Shown here: one piece after another, positions 35,404-44,955 of the stretch
Layout of the letters: each line of letters begins with the position of its first letter
How positions within the stretch are numbered: position 1 is the first letter of the stretch
Assembly (NCBI RefSeq): GCF_030163755.1
Contig: NZ_JASJOE010000016.1
Location: 1-64,000 of the forward strand
Length of the DNA: 64,000 nt
Direction of reading: 5' to 3'
From: Roseicyclus amphidinii
GTDB taxonomy: Bacteria; Pseudomonadota; Alphaproteobacteria; Rhodobacterales; Rhodobacteraceae
Program-made: the position numbers and the translations under genes
The notes under the pieces: model-generated
The model's database searches: none
What the model saw: only the letters and a program-made list of their open reading frames with translations
What the model was told of the DNA's origin: nothing

Positions 35404-36285
35404 GTGCCCCTCATCCGCCGCATCCACCGGCTGACCGCCGTCTTGTCTGCCGTCATGCCCGCGGCCCTGCTGGCGCTGCTGACCGCCTGCGGACCGGCGG
35501 CCCTGCCGCCCGGCGACAGCATCCGCGACGCGGACGAGGCGCAGAACCGCGCGGTTCACCGGTTCAACCTGTCGCTCGACCGCGCGCTGGTCGGCCCGGC
35601 CTCGGAGGGTTACGGATCGGTCGTGCCCGAACCGCTGCGCCGCGGTGTCGGCAATGTCGCCGCGAACCTGTCGCAGCCATCGCATATCGTGAACAACCTG
35701 CTGCAGGTCCGCATCGGGCAGGCGAGCCACAACACCTTGCGGTTCCTTGTGAATTCCACCGTCGGGCTTGGCGGCCTCTTCGATCCGGCGACCGCCCTCG
35801 GCCTCGAGCCGCGCGAGACGGATTTCGGCGAAACCCTGCATGTCTGGGGCCTTCCCGAGGGCGATTTCGTGATGCTTCCGGTTCTCGGCCCCTCGACGAC
35901 GCGCGACAGCTTCGGGATAGTGATCGACACCGCGCTGAACCCGCTGCGCCATGTCCTGCCCGAGGCCGACCGGCCCTATGCCACGGCGGTGGGCGTGCTC
36001 GGCCGGTTCGGGGACCGTCACGACAACGGCGAACTGATCGACAGTGTTCTGCGTGACAGCGCCGACAGCTACGCGCAGCTGCGCTCGCTCTACCTGCAGA
36101 ACCGGCGGTTCGAGCTGGGCGGGCCGAGGCTGGGCTACCGGACGGACGGGGCGGCCGATGGCCTCGATGCCGACCCCTACGCAGACCCTTATGCAGACCC
36201 CTACGCAGATCCTTACGCCGACCCTTACGCGGACGCCATTTCAGATCCCTATTCGGACCCCTATATCGACGCCTATGCCCAGTGA
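35404..36285 (+). CDS. mlaA: MlaA/VacJ family lipoprotein with DPYA-repeat tail
   Basis: 293 residues. The signal peptide ends in a lipobox LLTAC, so the protein is outer-membrane lipidated. The MlaA core follows (NRAVHRFNLSLDRAL, VNNLLQVRIGQASHNTLRFL, GLGGLFDPATALGL, TDFGETLHVWGLPEGDF). MlaA draws mislocalised phospholipids from the outer membrane. The C-terminus has an odd acidic tail of five DPYA units plus degenerate ones, absent from typical MlaA. The GTG at 35404 is chosen for the signal peptide; an ATG 26 codons earlier would bury it. mlaC overlaps its end by 11 bases. Confidence 0.9.
   Translation: MPLIRRIHRLTAVLSAVMPAALLALLTACGPAALPPGDSIRDADEAQNRAVHRFNLSLDRALVGPASEGYGSVVPEPLRRGVGNVAANLSQPSHIVNNLLQVRIGQASHNTLRFLVNSTVGLGGLFDPATALGLEPRETDFGETLHVWGLPEGDFVMLPVLGPSTTRDSFGIVIDTALNPLRHVLPEADRPYATAVGVLGRFGDRHDNGELIDSVLRDSADSYAQLRSLYLQNRRFELGGPRLGYRTDGAADGLDADPYADPYADPYADPYADPYADAISDPYSDPYIDAYAQ
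36172..36231 (+). repeat. Five 12-bp tandem repeats encoding DPYA in mlaA
   Basis: Five in-frame 12-base units (GAC CCN TAY GCN) run without interruption, with synonymous third-base changes between units. Degenerate DPYS, DPYI and DAYA units follow up to the stop. Confidence 0.9.
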
Positions 36286-36886
36286 CATCCGACCGACCCG
36301 CCGAACCCTCGTGACAACCGCCCTTGCCGGGCTGGCGCTGCCGCTTGTGCCGCGCGGTGCCGCGGCGCTGACCACCGCCACGGCCTCGGGGCTGGTCGAG
36401 CAGGTCGCGGCCGAGATCACGCGCATCATCAACTCGGGACAGTCCGAAGCCGCGATGATCCGCGATTTCGAGCGGATGATGGGCCGCTACGGCGACATGC
36501 CCACGATCGCGCAATCGGTGCTCGGTCCTCCCGCGCGCTCGGCCAGCCGGGCGCAGCTTTCGGCCTTTGCCGATGCGTTCCGCGGCTACATGGCGCGCAA
36601 ATACGGACGCCGCTTCCGCGAGTTCATCGGCGGCACCGTCGCGGTGGAGGGGGCGCAGGACGGAGGGCGCTTCATCGAGGTGATCTCGAACGTCCGCATC
36701 CCCGGCCGCGCACCCTTCGAGGTGCGTTTCCGCGTCTGGGACCGCTCGGGCAGCCCGCTGTTCATCGACATGTTGATCGAGGGCGTCTCGCTGGTGATCT
36801 CGGAACGCTCCGAGGTGGGGTCGATCATGGACCGCAACGGCGGCTCGGTCGACGCCACGATCGAGGCGCTGCGCCGCCTCGGCTGA
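36275..36886 (+). CDS. mlaC: MlaC/Ttg2D family phospholipid-binding protein
   Basis: 203 residues of the MlaC/Ttg2 family (PMTIAQ-like block DMPTIAQSVLGPPARSAS, FRGYMARKYGRRF, VEVISNVRI-type strand, FIDMLIEGVSLVISERSEVG). It shuttles phospholipid across the periplasm between MlaA and the MlaFEDB complex. The N-terminus has twin arginines (RPTRRTLVTTALAGLALPL), suggesting Tat export. The ATG at 36275 overlaps the mlaA end. No mlaFED genes are near. Confidence 0.88.
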   Translation: MPSDIRPTRRTLVTTALAGLALPLVPRGAAALTTATASGLVEQVAAEITRIINSGQSEAAMIRDFERMMGRYGDMPTIAQSVLGPPARSASRAQLSAFADAFRGYMARKYGRRFREFIGGTVAVEGAQDGGRFIEVISNVRIPGRAPFEVRFRVWDRSGSPLFIDMLIEGVSLVISERSEVGSIMDRNGGSVDATIEALRRLG

Positions 36887-36942
36887 TCCGGGCGTCGCGC
36901 TTTGCATTGCCCCCCGACCGGGCGGGGGCTAACTGTGACGGC

Positions 36943-37509
36943 ATGACAGAGCTTTCCCTCGACACCCGCTCCGGCCTGCCCGAGGCGCTGCGCATTCTCC
37001 TTGCGGAGTATCCCCGAGACGGCTGGGCCGCGCATCCGCAGTTCCGGGGCCTCGTGAGCTTCTGGCTCGAACGGCACATGATGTTCCGTCAGCTGATGGA
37101 GCACATGACCCGCGAGACCGAGGGGTTTCTCGACGGCAACCGCGACCCGCAGGGGTTCGCGCAGGGGATCGGGCGCTACGGCGGGCTGTTCGTGAACCAG
37201 CTTCACGGGCACCACCAGATCGAGGATCACCATTATTTCCCGATCCTGCGCGACCGCGAGGCGCGCATCGCCCGCGGCTTCGACCTGCTGGACAGCGACC
37301 ACCACGCGCTCGACGGCATCCTTTCGCGGTTCGTCGAGCAGGCGAACGGCGCGATCCGCGGCGTCTCGGGGCCGGACCCCAAGACCGGGGCGGGCGCACT
37401 GCGCGACGGGTTGGCCGGCCTCGAGCGGCTGATCGACCGCCACCTGACCGACGAGGAGGACCTGATCGTTCCGGTCATCCTGCGCGACGGGCCGGGCGGG
37501 CTGGGTTAG
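36943..37509 (+). CDS. Hemerythrin domain-containing protein
   Basis: 188 residues of a four-helix hemerythrin-like protein. Likely di-iron ligands are the His/Glu/Asp residues of HGHHQIEDHHYFP, DSDHHALDG and HLTDEEDLIVPVIL. Such proteins sense or store O2, NO or iron. It is preceded by 56 bases after mlaC and overlaps the end of a convergent membrane-protein gene by 4 bases. Confidence 0.87.
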   Translation: MTELSLDTRSGLPEALRILLAEYPRDGWAAHPQFRGLVSFWLERHMMFRQLMEHMTRETEGFLDGNRDPQGFAQGIGRYGGLFVNQLHGHHQIEDHHYFPILRDREARIARGFDLLDSDHHALDGILSRFVEQANGAIRGVSGPDPKTGAGALRDGLAGLERLIDRHLTDEEDLIVPVILRDGPGGLG

Positions 37510-37925
37510 GCATCGGCGCGGCGCCACAGCGGGCCGACTGCCAGCGCCAGCACCGCGATGTTGAACACCGCGTTCGAGGGATGGCCGGACAGGATGGACC
37601 CCGCGCTGTCGATGACGAACCACAACAGCGCCCCGCCGACCACCGCGCGGCGCACCGCCTCGGGCGCGGCATCGAAGGGCGCGCCGGACAGAAGCCACAC
37701 GGTCGCCGCCCACCCCGCAAGGAAGCCTGCCATCAGACCGCAGAGAAAGCGCGCCTCGGGCGAGGCGAGGCTGACGGTTCCGTCGAGCGGCAGGCCCAGA
37801 AGGTCGATCACCCACTCGGCCGGGCCTGCCGTGGCGGGGATGGTCGCCAGCAGCAGGAAGGGCGCGAAGCCGCCGATCACGAGGGCGCTGACGCGAAGCC
37901 AGCGTTTCTGGGTCTGGAGGGTCAT
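37506..37925 (-). CDS. Small membrane protein, unknown function
   Basis: 139 residues with four predicted transmembrane segments: VSALVIGGFAPFLLLATI, LCGLMAGFLAGWAATVWLL, VVGGALLWFVIDSAGS and FNIAVLALAVGPLW. I do not recognise a family. It is divergent from the MmyB-type regulator 114 bases away, with a palindrome between them, so that regulator may control it. Confidence 0.75.
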   Translation of the reverse strand: MTLQTQKRWLRVSALVIGGFAPFLLLATIPATAGPAEWVIDLLGLPLDGTVSLASPEARFLCGLMAGFLAGWAATVWLLSGAPFDAAPEAVRRAVVGGALLWFVIDSAGSILSGHPSNAVFNIAVLALAVGPLWRRADA

Positions 37926-37989
37926 GGCCGGGGTTCCTTGTTCAGCGATGGACGCCTCCCACCTCGCCCGGCTCAGGTCATCGCCGCAA

Positions 37990-38004
37990 TTACCTTGCAG
38001 GTAA
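37990..38004. promoter_or_regulatory. Palindrome between the membrane-protein and MmyB-type genes
   Basis: TTACCT, three bases TGC, AGGTAA: a perfect 6-bp inverted repeat in the 114-base divergent intergenic region. It is 35 bases before the regulator's ATG and a plausible operator for it. Confidence 0.45.
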
Positions 38005-38039
38005 GCGACGCGGCCGCGCGGGCGTGGTAAGGCTCGGGC

Positions 38040-38786
38040 ATGAGCAAGTTCGCCGAAACGCTCCGCTTCTGGCGGCAGGCCCGCCGCCTGTCGCAGCTCG
38101 AGCTCGCGCTCGAGGCCGGGGTGTCGGCGCGTCATATCTCCTTCCTCGAAACCGGGCGCGCGCGTCCCAGCGCCGAGATGATCGGGCGGCTGGGCGCGGC
38201 GATGGCGCTGCCGCTCGATGCGCGCAACCAGATGCTGACGCGCGCGGGCTTTGCCGCCGCCTATGCCTCGCGCGACTGGAACGACGCCGAGATGATGCCG
38301 ATCCGCCACGCCGTCGAGCGGATGCTGGCCAGCCACGCGCCCTTTCCCGGCCTCGCCGTCGATGCCGATTGGACGGTGCTGCGGCTGAACCCGGCAGCCG
38401 CGGCACTGTTCGGTCGGCTGGGCCTGTCCGAAGGCGGCAGCTTCCTCGAGCTGATGCTGTCCGACGCGCTGCCCCCTCTGGTCGAGAACTGGCCCGAGGT
38501 CGCGCAGCACACGGCCACGCGGCTGCGGCTCGAAAGCGCCGCGCGCGGCGGGGTGGCCCGCCTCGATGCCGCCGCCGCGCATCTGGCGCAGGTGCCATCC
38601 CCCCGCGGCACATCCACCGGGCCGGTGGTGCCGGTGACCCTGCGGCTCGGGGAAACCCGGCTGTCGCTCTTCTCGACATTGGCGCAGTTCGGCACCCCGG
38701 AGGACCTGCTGCTCGAGGATCTGCGGATCGAGCTGTTCTTTCCGATGGACGACGCGACCGCGGCCACGCTCAGGGCGCTGGCCTGA
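38040..38786 (+). CDS. XRE-family regulator with MmyB-like ligand domain
   Basis: 248 residues. The N-terminal helix-turn-helix (LRFWRQARRLSQLELALEAG, VSARHISFLETGRARPS) is followed by an MmyB-like ligand-binding domain of PAS-like type (AVDADWTVLRLNPAAAALFG, LFSTLAQFGTPEDLLLEDLR). This group often acts as a repressor of a divergent neighbour; the ligand is unknown. The divergent neighbour here is a 139-residue membrane protein. Confidence 0.9.
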   Translation: MSKFAETLRFWRQARRLSQLELALEAGVSARHISFLETGRARPSAEMIGRLGAAMALPLDARNQMLTRAGFAAAYASRDWNDAEMMPIRHAVERMLASHAPFPGLAVDADWTVLRLNPAAAALFGRLGLSEGGSFLELMLSDALPPLVENWPEVAQHTATRLRLESAARGGVARLDAAAAHLAQVPSPRGTSTGPVVPVTLRLGETRLSLFSTLAQFGTPEDLLLEDLRIELFFPMDDATAATLRALA

Positions 38787-38788
38787 CG

Positions 38789-38818
38789 AAAAAGGCCCCC
38801 GGTTGGGGGACCGGGGGC
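38789..38818 (-). terminator. Rho-independent terminator of the curli genes
   Basis: A perfect 9-bp stem GCCCCCGGT (38795-38803) / ACCGGGGGC (38810-38818) is followed on minus by TTTTT (38793-38789). It ends the curlin-CsgH-curlin transcript and almost abuts the convergent regulator stop. Confidence 0.8.
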
Positions 38819-38903
38819 AGGTGCGGGAACGGGGTCGGACGCCCGACCGGGGTGGGACCAGTGAAAAGAATGGCCGGGCGCCCGTTCCGGTCTTCGACGG
38901 GGA

Positions 38904-39302
38904 TCAGTCGAAGCCGAACTGGAAGGTCAGGCCCGTCTGGCCGTGACCGGTCTGCACGACATTGGCACGCGCGCCGTTGCCGAACTGGAAGATGCCATGC
39001 GCCTGGCCGTAGCCCTGCTGGTCGAGCGTCGCGGCATGGCCGTTGCCCTCCTGGTGGATGACACCGACCGACCCGCCACCGGCGACCTGCGCGATGGCTG
39101 CGCCGTTGAACGAACCGTCCTGGTGGACGAAAGCGCCGCTCTCGACACCCCTCGCGATCTGGTAGAGCGCGAGGCCCGCGCGGATCGCCCGCGCCTCGTC
39201 GGCATTCGCGGCGTTGAGGCTGAGGCTCAGGGTGCCGCCGGCCGCGGCGGGAAGGGCGGTGGCGGCGACGAGGGCGGCGGTCAGAAGCGTCTTGCGGAAC
39301 AT
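38904..39302 (-). CDS. Curlin-repeat protein
   Basis: 132 residues with a Sec signal peptide (MFRKTLLTAALVAATALPAA). Curlin-like repeats follow, with the spaced Q-x-G/N pattern: AFVHQDGSFNGAAIAQ, GVIHQEGNGHAATLDQQG and GIFQFGNGARANVVQTG. By type it is a minor curlin or nucleator. It is third of the minus cassette, after a second curlin gene and csgH, and is followed by a strong terminator. Which curlin is major (CsgA) and which is nucleator (CsgB) cannot be told. Confidence 0.85.
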   Translation of the reverse strand: MFRKTLLTAALVAATALPAAAGGTLSLSLNAANADEARAIRAGLALYQIARGVESGAFVHQDGSFNGAAIAQVAGGGSVGVIHQEGNGHAATLDQQGYGQAHGIFQFGNGARANVVQTGHGQTGLTFQFGFD

Positions 39303-39353
39303 GGCAGTGATCCTTTCGGGATAGGGGGGTAGGTGGCTTGGGGCGCTGTCCGG

Positions 39354-39725
39354 TCAGAGATCGACCGGGCAGCGATGCGTCTTGCCGTCGACCTCGAGCG
39401 TCAGCTCGACGTCGAGGCCTTGGGCGGGACCGTTGAGCGTGACCTGCCCGAGGCGTGCCTCGGTGCCGGGGGTCAGGCGAAAGCCGCCGCCCTGGTTCAT
39501 CAGCGTGCCGCCGCGTTCCACGCGGAGGTGATACTGGCCGCTCAGGGCGGTATCGCTCGTGACAAGCCCTTCCAGCGTCAGCAGGCCGTTGCGGCTGGTG
39601 GCCTCGACCGAACAGCTCAGGGGGCCGGTCTCGGGTGCGTCGGCCTGCTCGGCCAATGCGGTGCATCCCAGCGCAAGGGCCGCAAGGCCGGAGGCAAGGG
39701 CGATCCTGGGGGCGGTGAAGACCAT
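39354..39725 (-). CDS. csgH: Curli assembly chaperone CsgH
   Basis: 123 residues with a signal peptide, then a small beta-sandwich-like domain: LSCSVEATSRNGLLTLEGLV, LSGQYHLRVERGG, GTEARLGQVTLNG and the end THRCPVDL. Two cysteines (in LSCSV and HRCPV) could form the disulfide typical of CsgC-like folds. CsgH is the alphaproteobacterial CsgC-like periplasmic inhibitor that keeps curlin from polymerising early. Its place between two curlin genes supports this. Confidence 0.82.
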   Translation of the reverse strand: MVFTAPRIALASGLAALALGCTALAEQADAPETGPLSCSVEATSRNGLLTLEGLVTSDTALSGQYHLRVERGGTLMNQGGGFRLTPGTEARLGQVTLNGPAQGLDVELTLEVDGKTHRCPVDL

Positions 39726-39805
39726 CGGTTGATCCTTTCGGTTGGCGGTGAGGCCGGGGGCGGACGGGAGGAGGGGCCCCGCCCCCGGATGGGCGACCGG
39801 GCGGG

Positions 39806-40243
39806 TCAGTCCTGGATGATGAGCGTGACGTTGCCGTTGCCCGCGGAATGGGCGGTGGCGGTGTTGCCGTTGCCGACCTGGATCACGCCGACCGCATTGT
39901 TGGCGCCGTCGGTCGAGATGGTGGCCGCGTTATGCGCCCCGAACTGCGCGACGCCGTTGGCGTTGTTCCATCCCGACTGGTTCGAGGTCACCGTGTTGTG
40001 CCAGCCCGACTGGCCGATCGCGGTGGTGTTGAACGCGCCGTCGGTCGACGAGATCGTGGTATTGCCCCAGCCGTCCTGGATCACGGAGGCACCGTTGCAG
40101 AACCCGCTCTGCCCGATGGCGATGCCGTTTCCGCCGCCCCACTGCTCGGTATAGGCGGTGTTGCAGGTGGCGAAGGCCGGGGCCGACAGCGCGGTGACGA
40201 GAGCGAGGGAGGCAGCCGCGGTCTTGAGGATCGAAATGGTCAT
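39806..40243 (-). CDS. Curlin-repeat protein
   Basis: 145 residues with a signal peptide (ISILKTAAASLALVTALSAP) and about five curlin repeats: GNGIAIGQSGFCNGASVIQD, FNTTAIGQSGWHNTVTSNQS, NNANGVAQFGAHN and NNAVGVIQVGNGN. Such Asn/Gln/Gly-rich strands stack into extracellular amyloid. Two cysteines near the start are unusual in curlin. The ATG at 40243 is chosen for the signal peptide. It is first of the cassette. csgG, E and F are not in the window. Confidence 0.87.
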   Translation of the reverse strand: MTISILKTAAASLALVTALSAPAFATCNTAYTEQWGGGNGIAIGQSGFCNGASVIQDGWGNTTISSTDGAFNTTAIGQSGWHNTVTSNQSGWNNANGVAQFGAHNAATISTDGANNAVGVIQVGNGNTATAHSAGNGNVTLIIQD

Positions 40244-40597
40244 CGTCTTGGTCCTTTCGTGGGAATGTGTCGTGTTGCGTCTTGGTGTCTCGGTGGGTGC
40301 GGCCCGCTTGGGGCGCTGCGCCCCGTGAGCCGATGACCAGACCGTCACCCCAACCGCCGATGTCAGGCAATTTCAGCGAAACGACAGGCGATGTCGGGCC
40401 ACCGCTATCCGATGACACGGACGCAGAAACTTGTTTTGAAACGGATTTTTCGAATTCATCAGCCAACAGACGAGACGTCCCGCGCGCGGCTTTGACAGGC
40501 CGCGCGGGACAGGGTCAGACGATGTTATCGGCTTATGGGGCCGTGGGTCGGGGCAGTCCCGCCCACGGCCGGATGCGGCACCCGCGCGGGTGCCCGG
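40244..40597. other. 354-base gap with three hairpins between gyrB end and curlin start
   Basis: No convincing gene. Three perfect stems stand close together: GTCCCGCGCG/CGCGCGGGAC (40477-40486/40501-40510), GGCCGTGGG/CCCACGGCC (40539-40547/40562-40570) and GGCACCC/GGGTGCC (40577-40583/40588-40594). None has a T run. A further GGGGCGC-T-GCGCCCC palindrome lies at 40310-40324, and an AT-rich patch at about 40425-40465 may hold the curlin promoter. The hairpin next to gyrB could end that transcript. Confidence 0.55.
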
Positions 40598-43073
<2,476 letters not shown>

Positions 43074-43130
43074 GCCACAGACACAAGATTTAGGCGTTCC
43101 GCCAAGGCAGACCCCGAACCCCTTGCGGCC

Positions 43131-43751
43131 TCAGACAAAGGGGATCGCCACCCCCACCCCGATCAGCAACACGCCCGAGCCGATGTTGAGCCTGCGGATC
43201 GCCGCGGGGCTTTGCAACAGCCGCCGCGCCCGGTCGAGGAACAGCGCCAGCCCGAGGTTGCCCAGAAGCGGCACGACCGCGGAAATGGCGAGGATGGCGG
43301 CGATGTCGGGCGCGGTGATCCGGGTCAGATCGAAGAAGCCGGGCAGGAAGCCCATGTAGAACAGGATCGCCTTGGGGTTGCCGATCACGGCGGCCACACC
43401 CACCGAGAACCCGGCCCAAAGCCCCGGCCGCGTCATCCGGCTGTCGGTGCCGGGCGTCTTGGCGGGCGCGCGGAACAGCAACAGGCCCATCACGATGAAC
43501 ACCGCCGCCGCGATCCAGCGCATCACCGCCAGCGCATCGCCGTACAGCGACAGCACCCAGGCCAGGCCGAGGATCGCGCAAAGCGGCCAGATCAGGTCGC
43601 CCAGCGCCACCCCCACGGCCAGCGGCCAGGCTCCCGCCATGCCGCCCGAGAGCGCCCGGGCGGTCAGCGCGACCCAGACCGGGCCGGGAATGATCCAAAG
43701 CCCCGCCATGGCGGCGGCGTAGAGAGCGAGTTGTTCGACGGTGACAGTCAT
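43131..43751 (-). CDS. LysE family translocator
   Basis: 206 residues with about six transmembrane helices in the LysE/RhtB pattern: AGLWIIPGPVWVALTARALS near the N-terminus, GFSVGVAAVIGNPKAILFYM in the middle. Members export amino acids or related metabolites; the cargo is unknown. It interrupts the recF-gyrB adjacency, 12 bases after recF, so it is probably in the dnaN-recF transcript. Confidence 0.9.
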   Translation of the reverse strand: MTVTVEQLALYAAAMAGLWIIPGPVWVALTARALSGGMAGAWPLAVGVALGDLIWPLCAILGLAWVLSLYGDALAVMRWIAAAVFIVMGLLLFRAPAKTPGTDSRMTRPGLWAGFSVGVAAVIGNPKAILFYMGFLPGFFDLTRITAPDIAAILAISAVVPLLGNLGLALFLDRARRLLQSPAAIRRLNIGSGVLLIGVGVAIPFV

Positions 43752-43763
43752 CGGGGCACCCGG

Positions 43764-44855
43764 TCAGAGGAGACGGGCCTCGCTGGCCCCGCCGGTCTCG
43801 GCGACCGCCACATACTGCGCCCGCGTGCCCAGTTCCATGAAAAGCTCCGGCCCCGTGCCGGTCATCCAGGCCTGCGCCCCCAGCGCGCAGATCTCGTCGA
43901 ACAGCGCCGCGCGGCGGCCCGCATCCAGATGGGCGGCCACCTCGTCCAGCAGCACCAGCGGCGCGGCCCCGGTTTCCGCCTTGAGCGCGCGGGCATTGGC
44001 CAGCACCAACGAGATCAGCAGCGCCTTCTGTTCCCCGGTCGAGCATTGCGCGGCGGGCATCGCCTTGTCGACATAGGTGGCGGCAAGGTCGGCACGATGC
44101 GGCCCGATGAGCGCCCGCCCCGCCGCCATGTCGCGCCCGCGGCTTTCGGCGAAGGCGGCGGCGTAATCCTCGGGCGTGGTCAACTCGTCGGTCTCCAGCA
44201 CCAGCGCGGCGGCGGGAAAGGCCGTTGCCGCCCCTTCCTGCGCCGCGGTGATCCGCGCGATGGCGTCGCGGCGGTTGGCGGTGATCGCGGCCCCGGCCTC
44301 GGCCATCTGCGCCTCGAGCGCGGTGTACCAGCGCGCGTCCGTCACCTGGTCCTTGAGCAGCCGGTTCCGCTCGCGCATGGCCTTTTCATAGGCCAGCGCG
44401 ACCTCGGCATGGTCGGGCAGGAAACTGAGCGCGATCCGGTCGAGGAACCGCCTGCGCCCGTCCGCCCCCTCGATCCAGAGCCGATCCTGCGCGGGCACCA
44501 GCCAGACGATCCTGAGCAGCCGCGCCAGCGCGGTTTGGGGCGCGGTCTTGCCGTCGATCCGGGTCGTGCGCGGCTGGCCCGGCTCGGCGGTCAGCTCGAC
44601 CTCGTGGCCAAGGCCCGGGCCTGCGATCTCGGCGGTGATCTTCCAGCCGATCGCCTCGGGGCGGCGGATGATCTCCTCGGCGGTGGCGCGCCGCAGCCCG
44701 CGACCCGGCGAGAGGAGCGAGACCGCCTCCATCAGGTTGGTCTTGCCTGCACCGTTGGGGCCATGCAGCGCCACGGGCCGCCCGTCGAGCGCCAGCCGCG
44801 CGCGGCGGTGGCTGCGGAAATGCGACAGGGTCAGGGTTGCAACATGGGGGGTCAT
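43764..44855 (-). CDS. recF: DNA replication and repair protein RecF
   Basis: 363 residues. The SMC-like ATPase has Walker A HGPNGAGKTNLMEAVSLLSP, the GRDMAAGRALIGPHRADL signature and Walker B LVLLDEVAAHLD preceded by CSTGEQKALLISLV. It loads RecA at gaps with RecO and RecR. The ATG at 44855 starts the conserved N-terminus. Its likely ribosome site (AGGA) is inside a 20-base palindrome, so translation may be held down by the mRNA hairpin. It follows dnaN. Confidence 0.95.
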   Translation of the reverse strand: MTPHVATLTLSHFRSHRRARLALDGRPVALHGPNGAGKTNLMEAVSLLSPGRGLRRATAEEIIRRPEAIGWKITAEIAGPGLGHEVELTAEPGQPRTTRIDGKTAPQTALARLLRIVWLVPAQDRLWIEGADGRRRFLDRIALSFLPDHAEVALAYEKAMRERNRLLKDQVTDARWYTALEAQMAEAGAAITANRRDAIARITAAQEGAATAFPAAALVLETDELTTPEDYAAAFAESRGRDMAAGRALIGPHRADLAATYVDKAMPAAQCSTGEQKALLISLVLANARALKAETGAAPLVLLDEVAAHLDAGRRAALFDEICALGAQAWMTGTGPELFMELGTRAQYVAVAETGGASEARLL

Positions 44856-44860
44856 GGCCG

Positions 44861-44949
44861 CGTTTTCCTGCAGGAAAACGGGTGGGAAAACTGAAGTTTT
44901 CCCAAACGCGAAACTGCAGTTTCGCGGCACGGAAAACGCAGGTTTTCCG
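44861..44949. repeat. Four consecutive inverted repeats between dnaN and recF
   Basis: Four stems fill 89 of the 100 bases between the genes: a perfect 20-base palindrome at 44861-44880 (CGTTTTCCTG arm); TGGGAAAACT/AGTTTTCCCA at 44883-44904; a perfect 20-base palindrome at 44907-44926 (CGCGAAACTG arm); and CGGAAAAC/GTTTTCCG at 44930-44949. All share GAAA(A)C/GTTTTC in their arms. The first overlaps the recF ribosome site. Confidence 0.9.
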
Positions 44950-44955
44950 CCCGCC

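Noticed and set aside
40244-40466. An open frame on minus starting MADEFEKSVSKQ upstream of the first curlin gene
   Set aside because: It runs out of frame through the curlin signal peptide and curlin gene, and has no ribosome site or family likeness; treated as chance.
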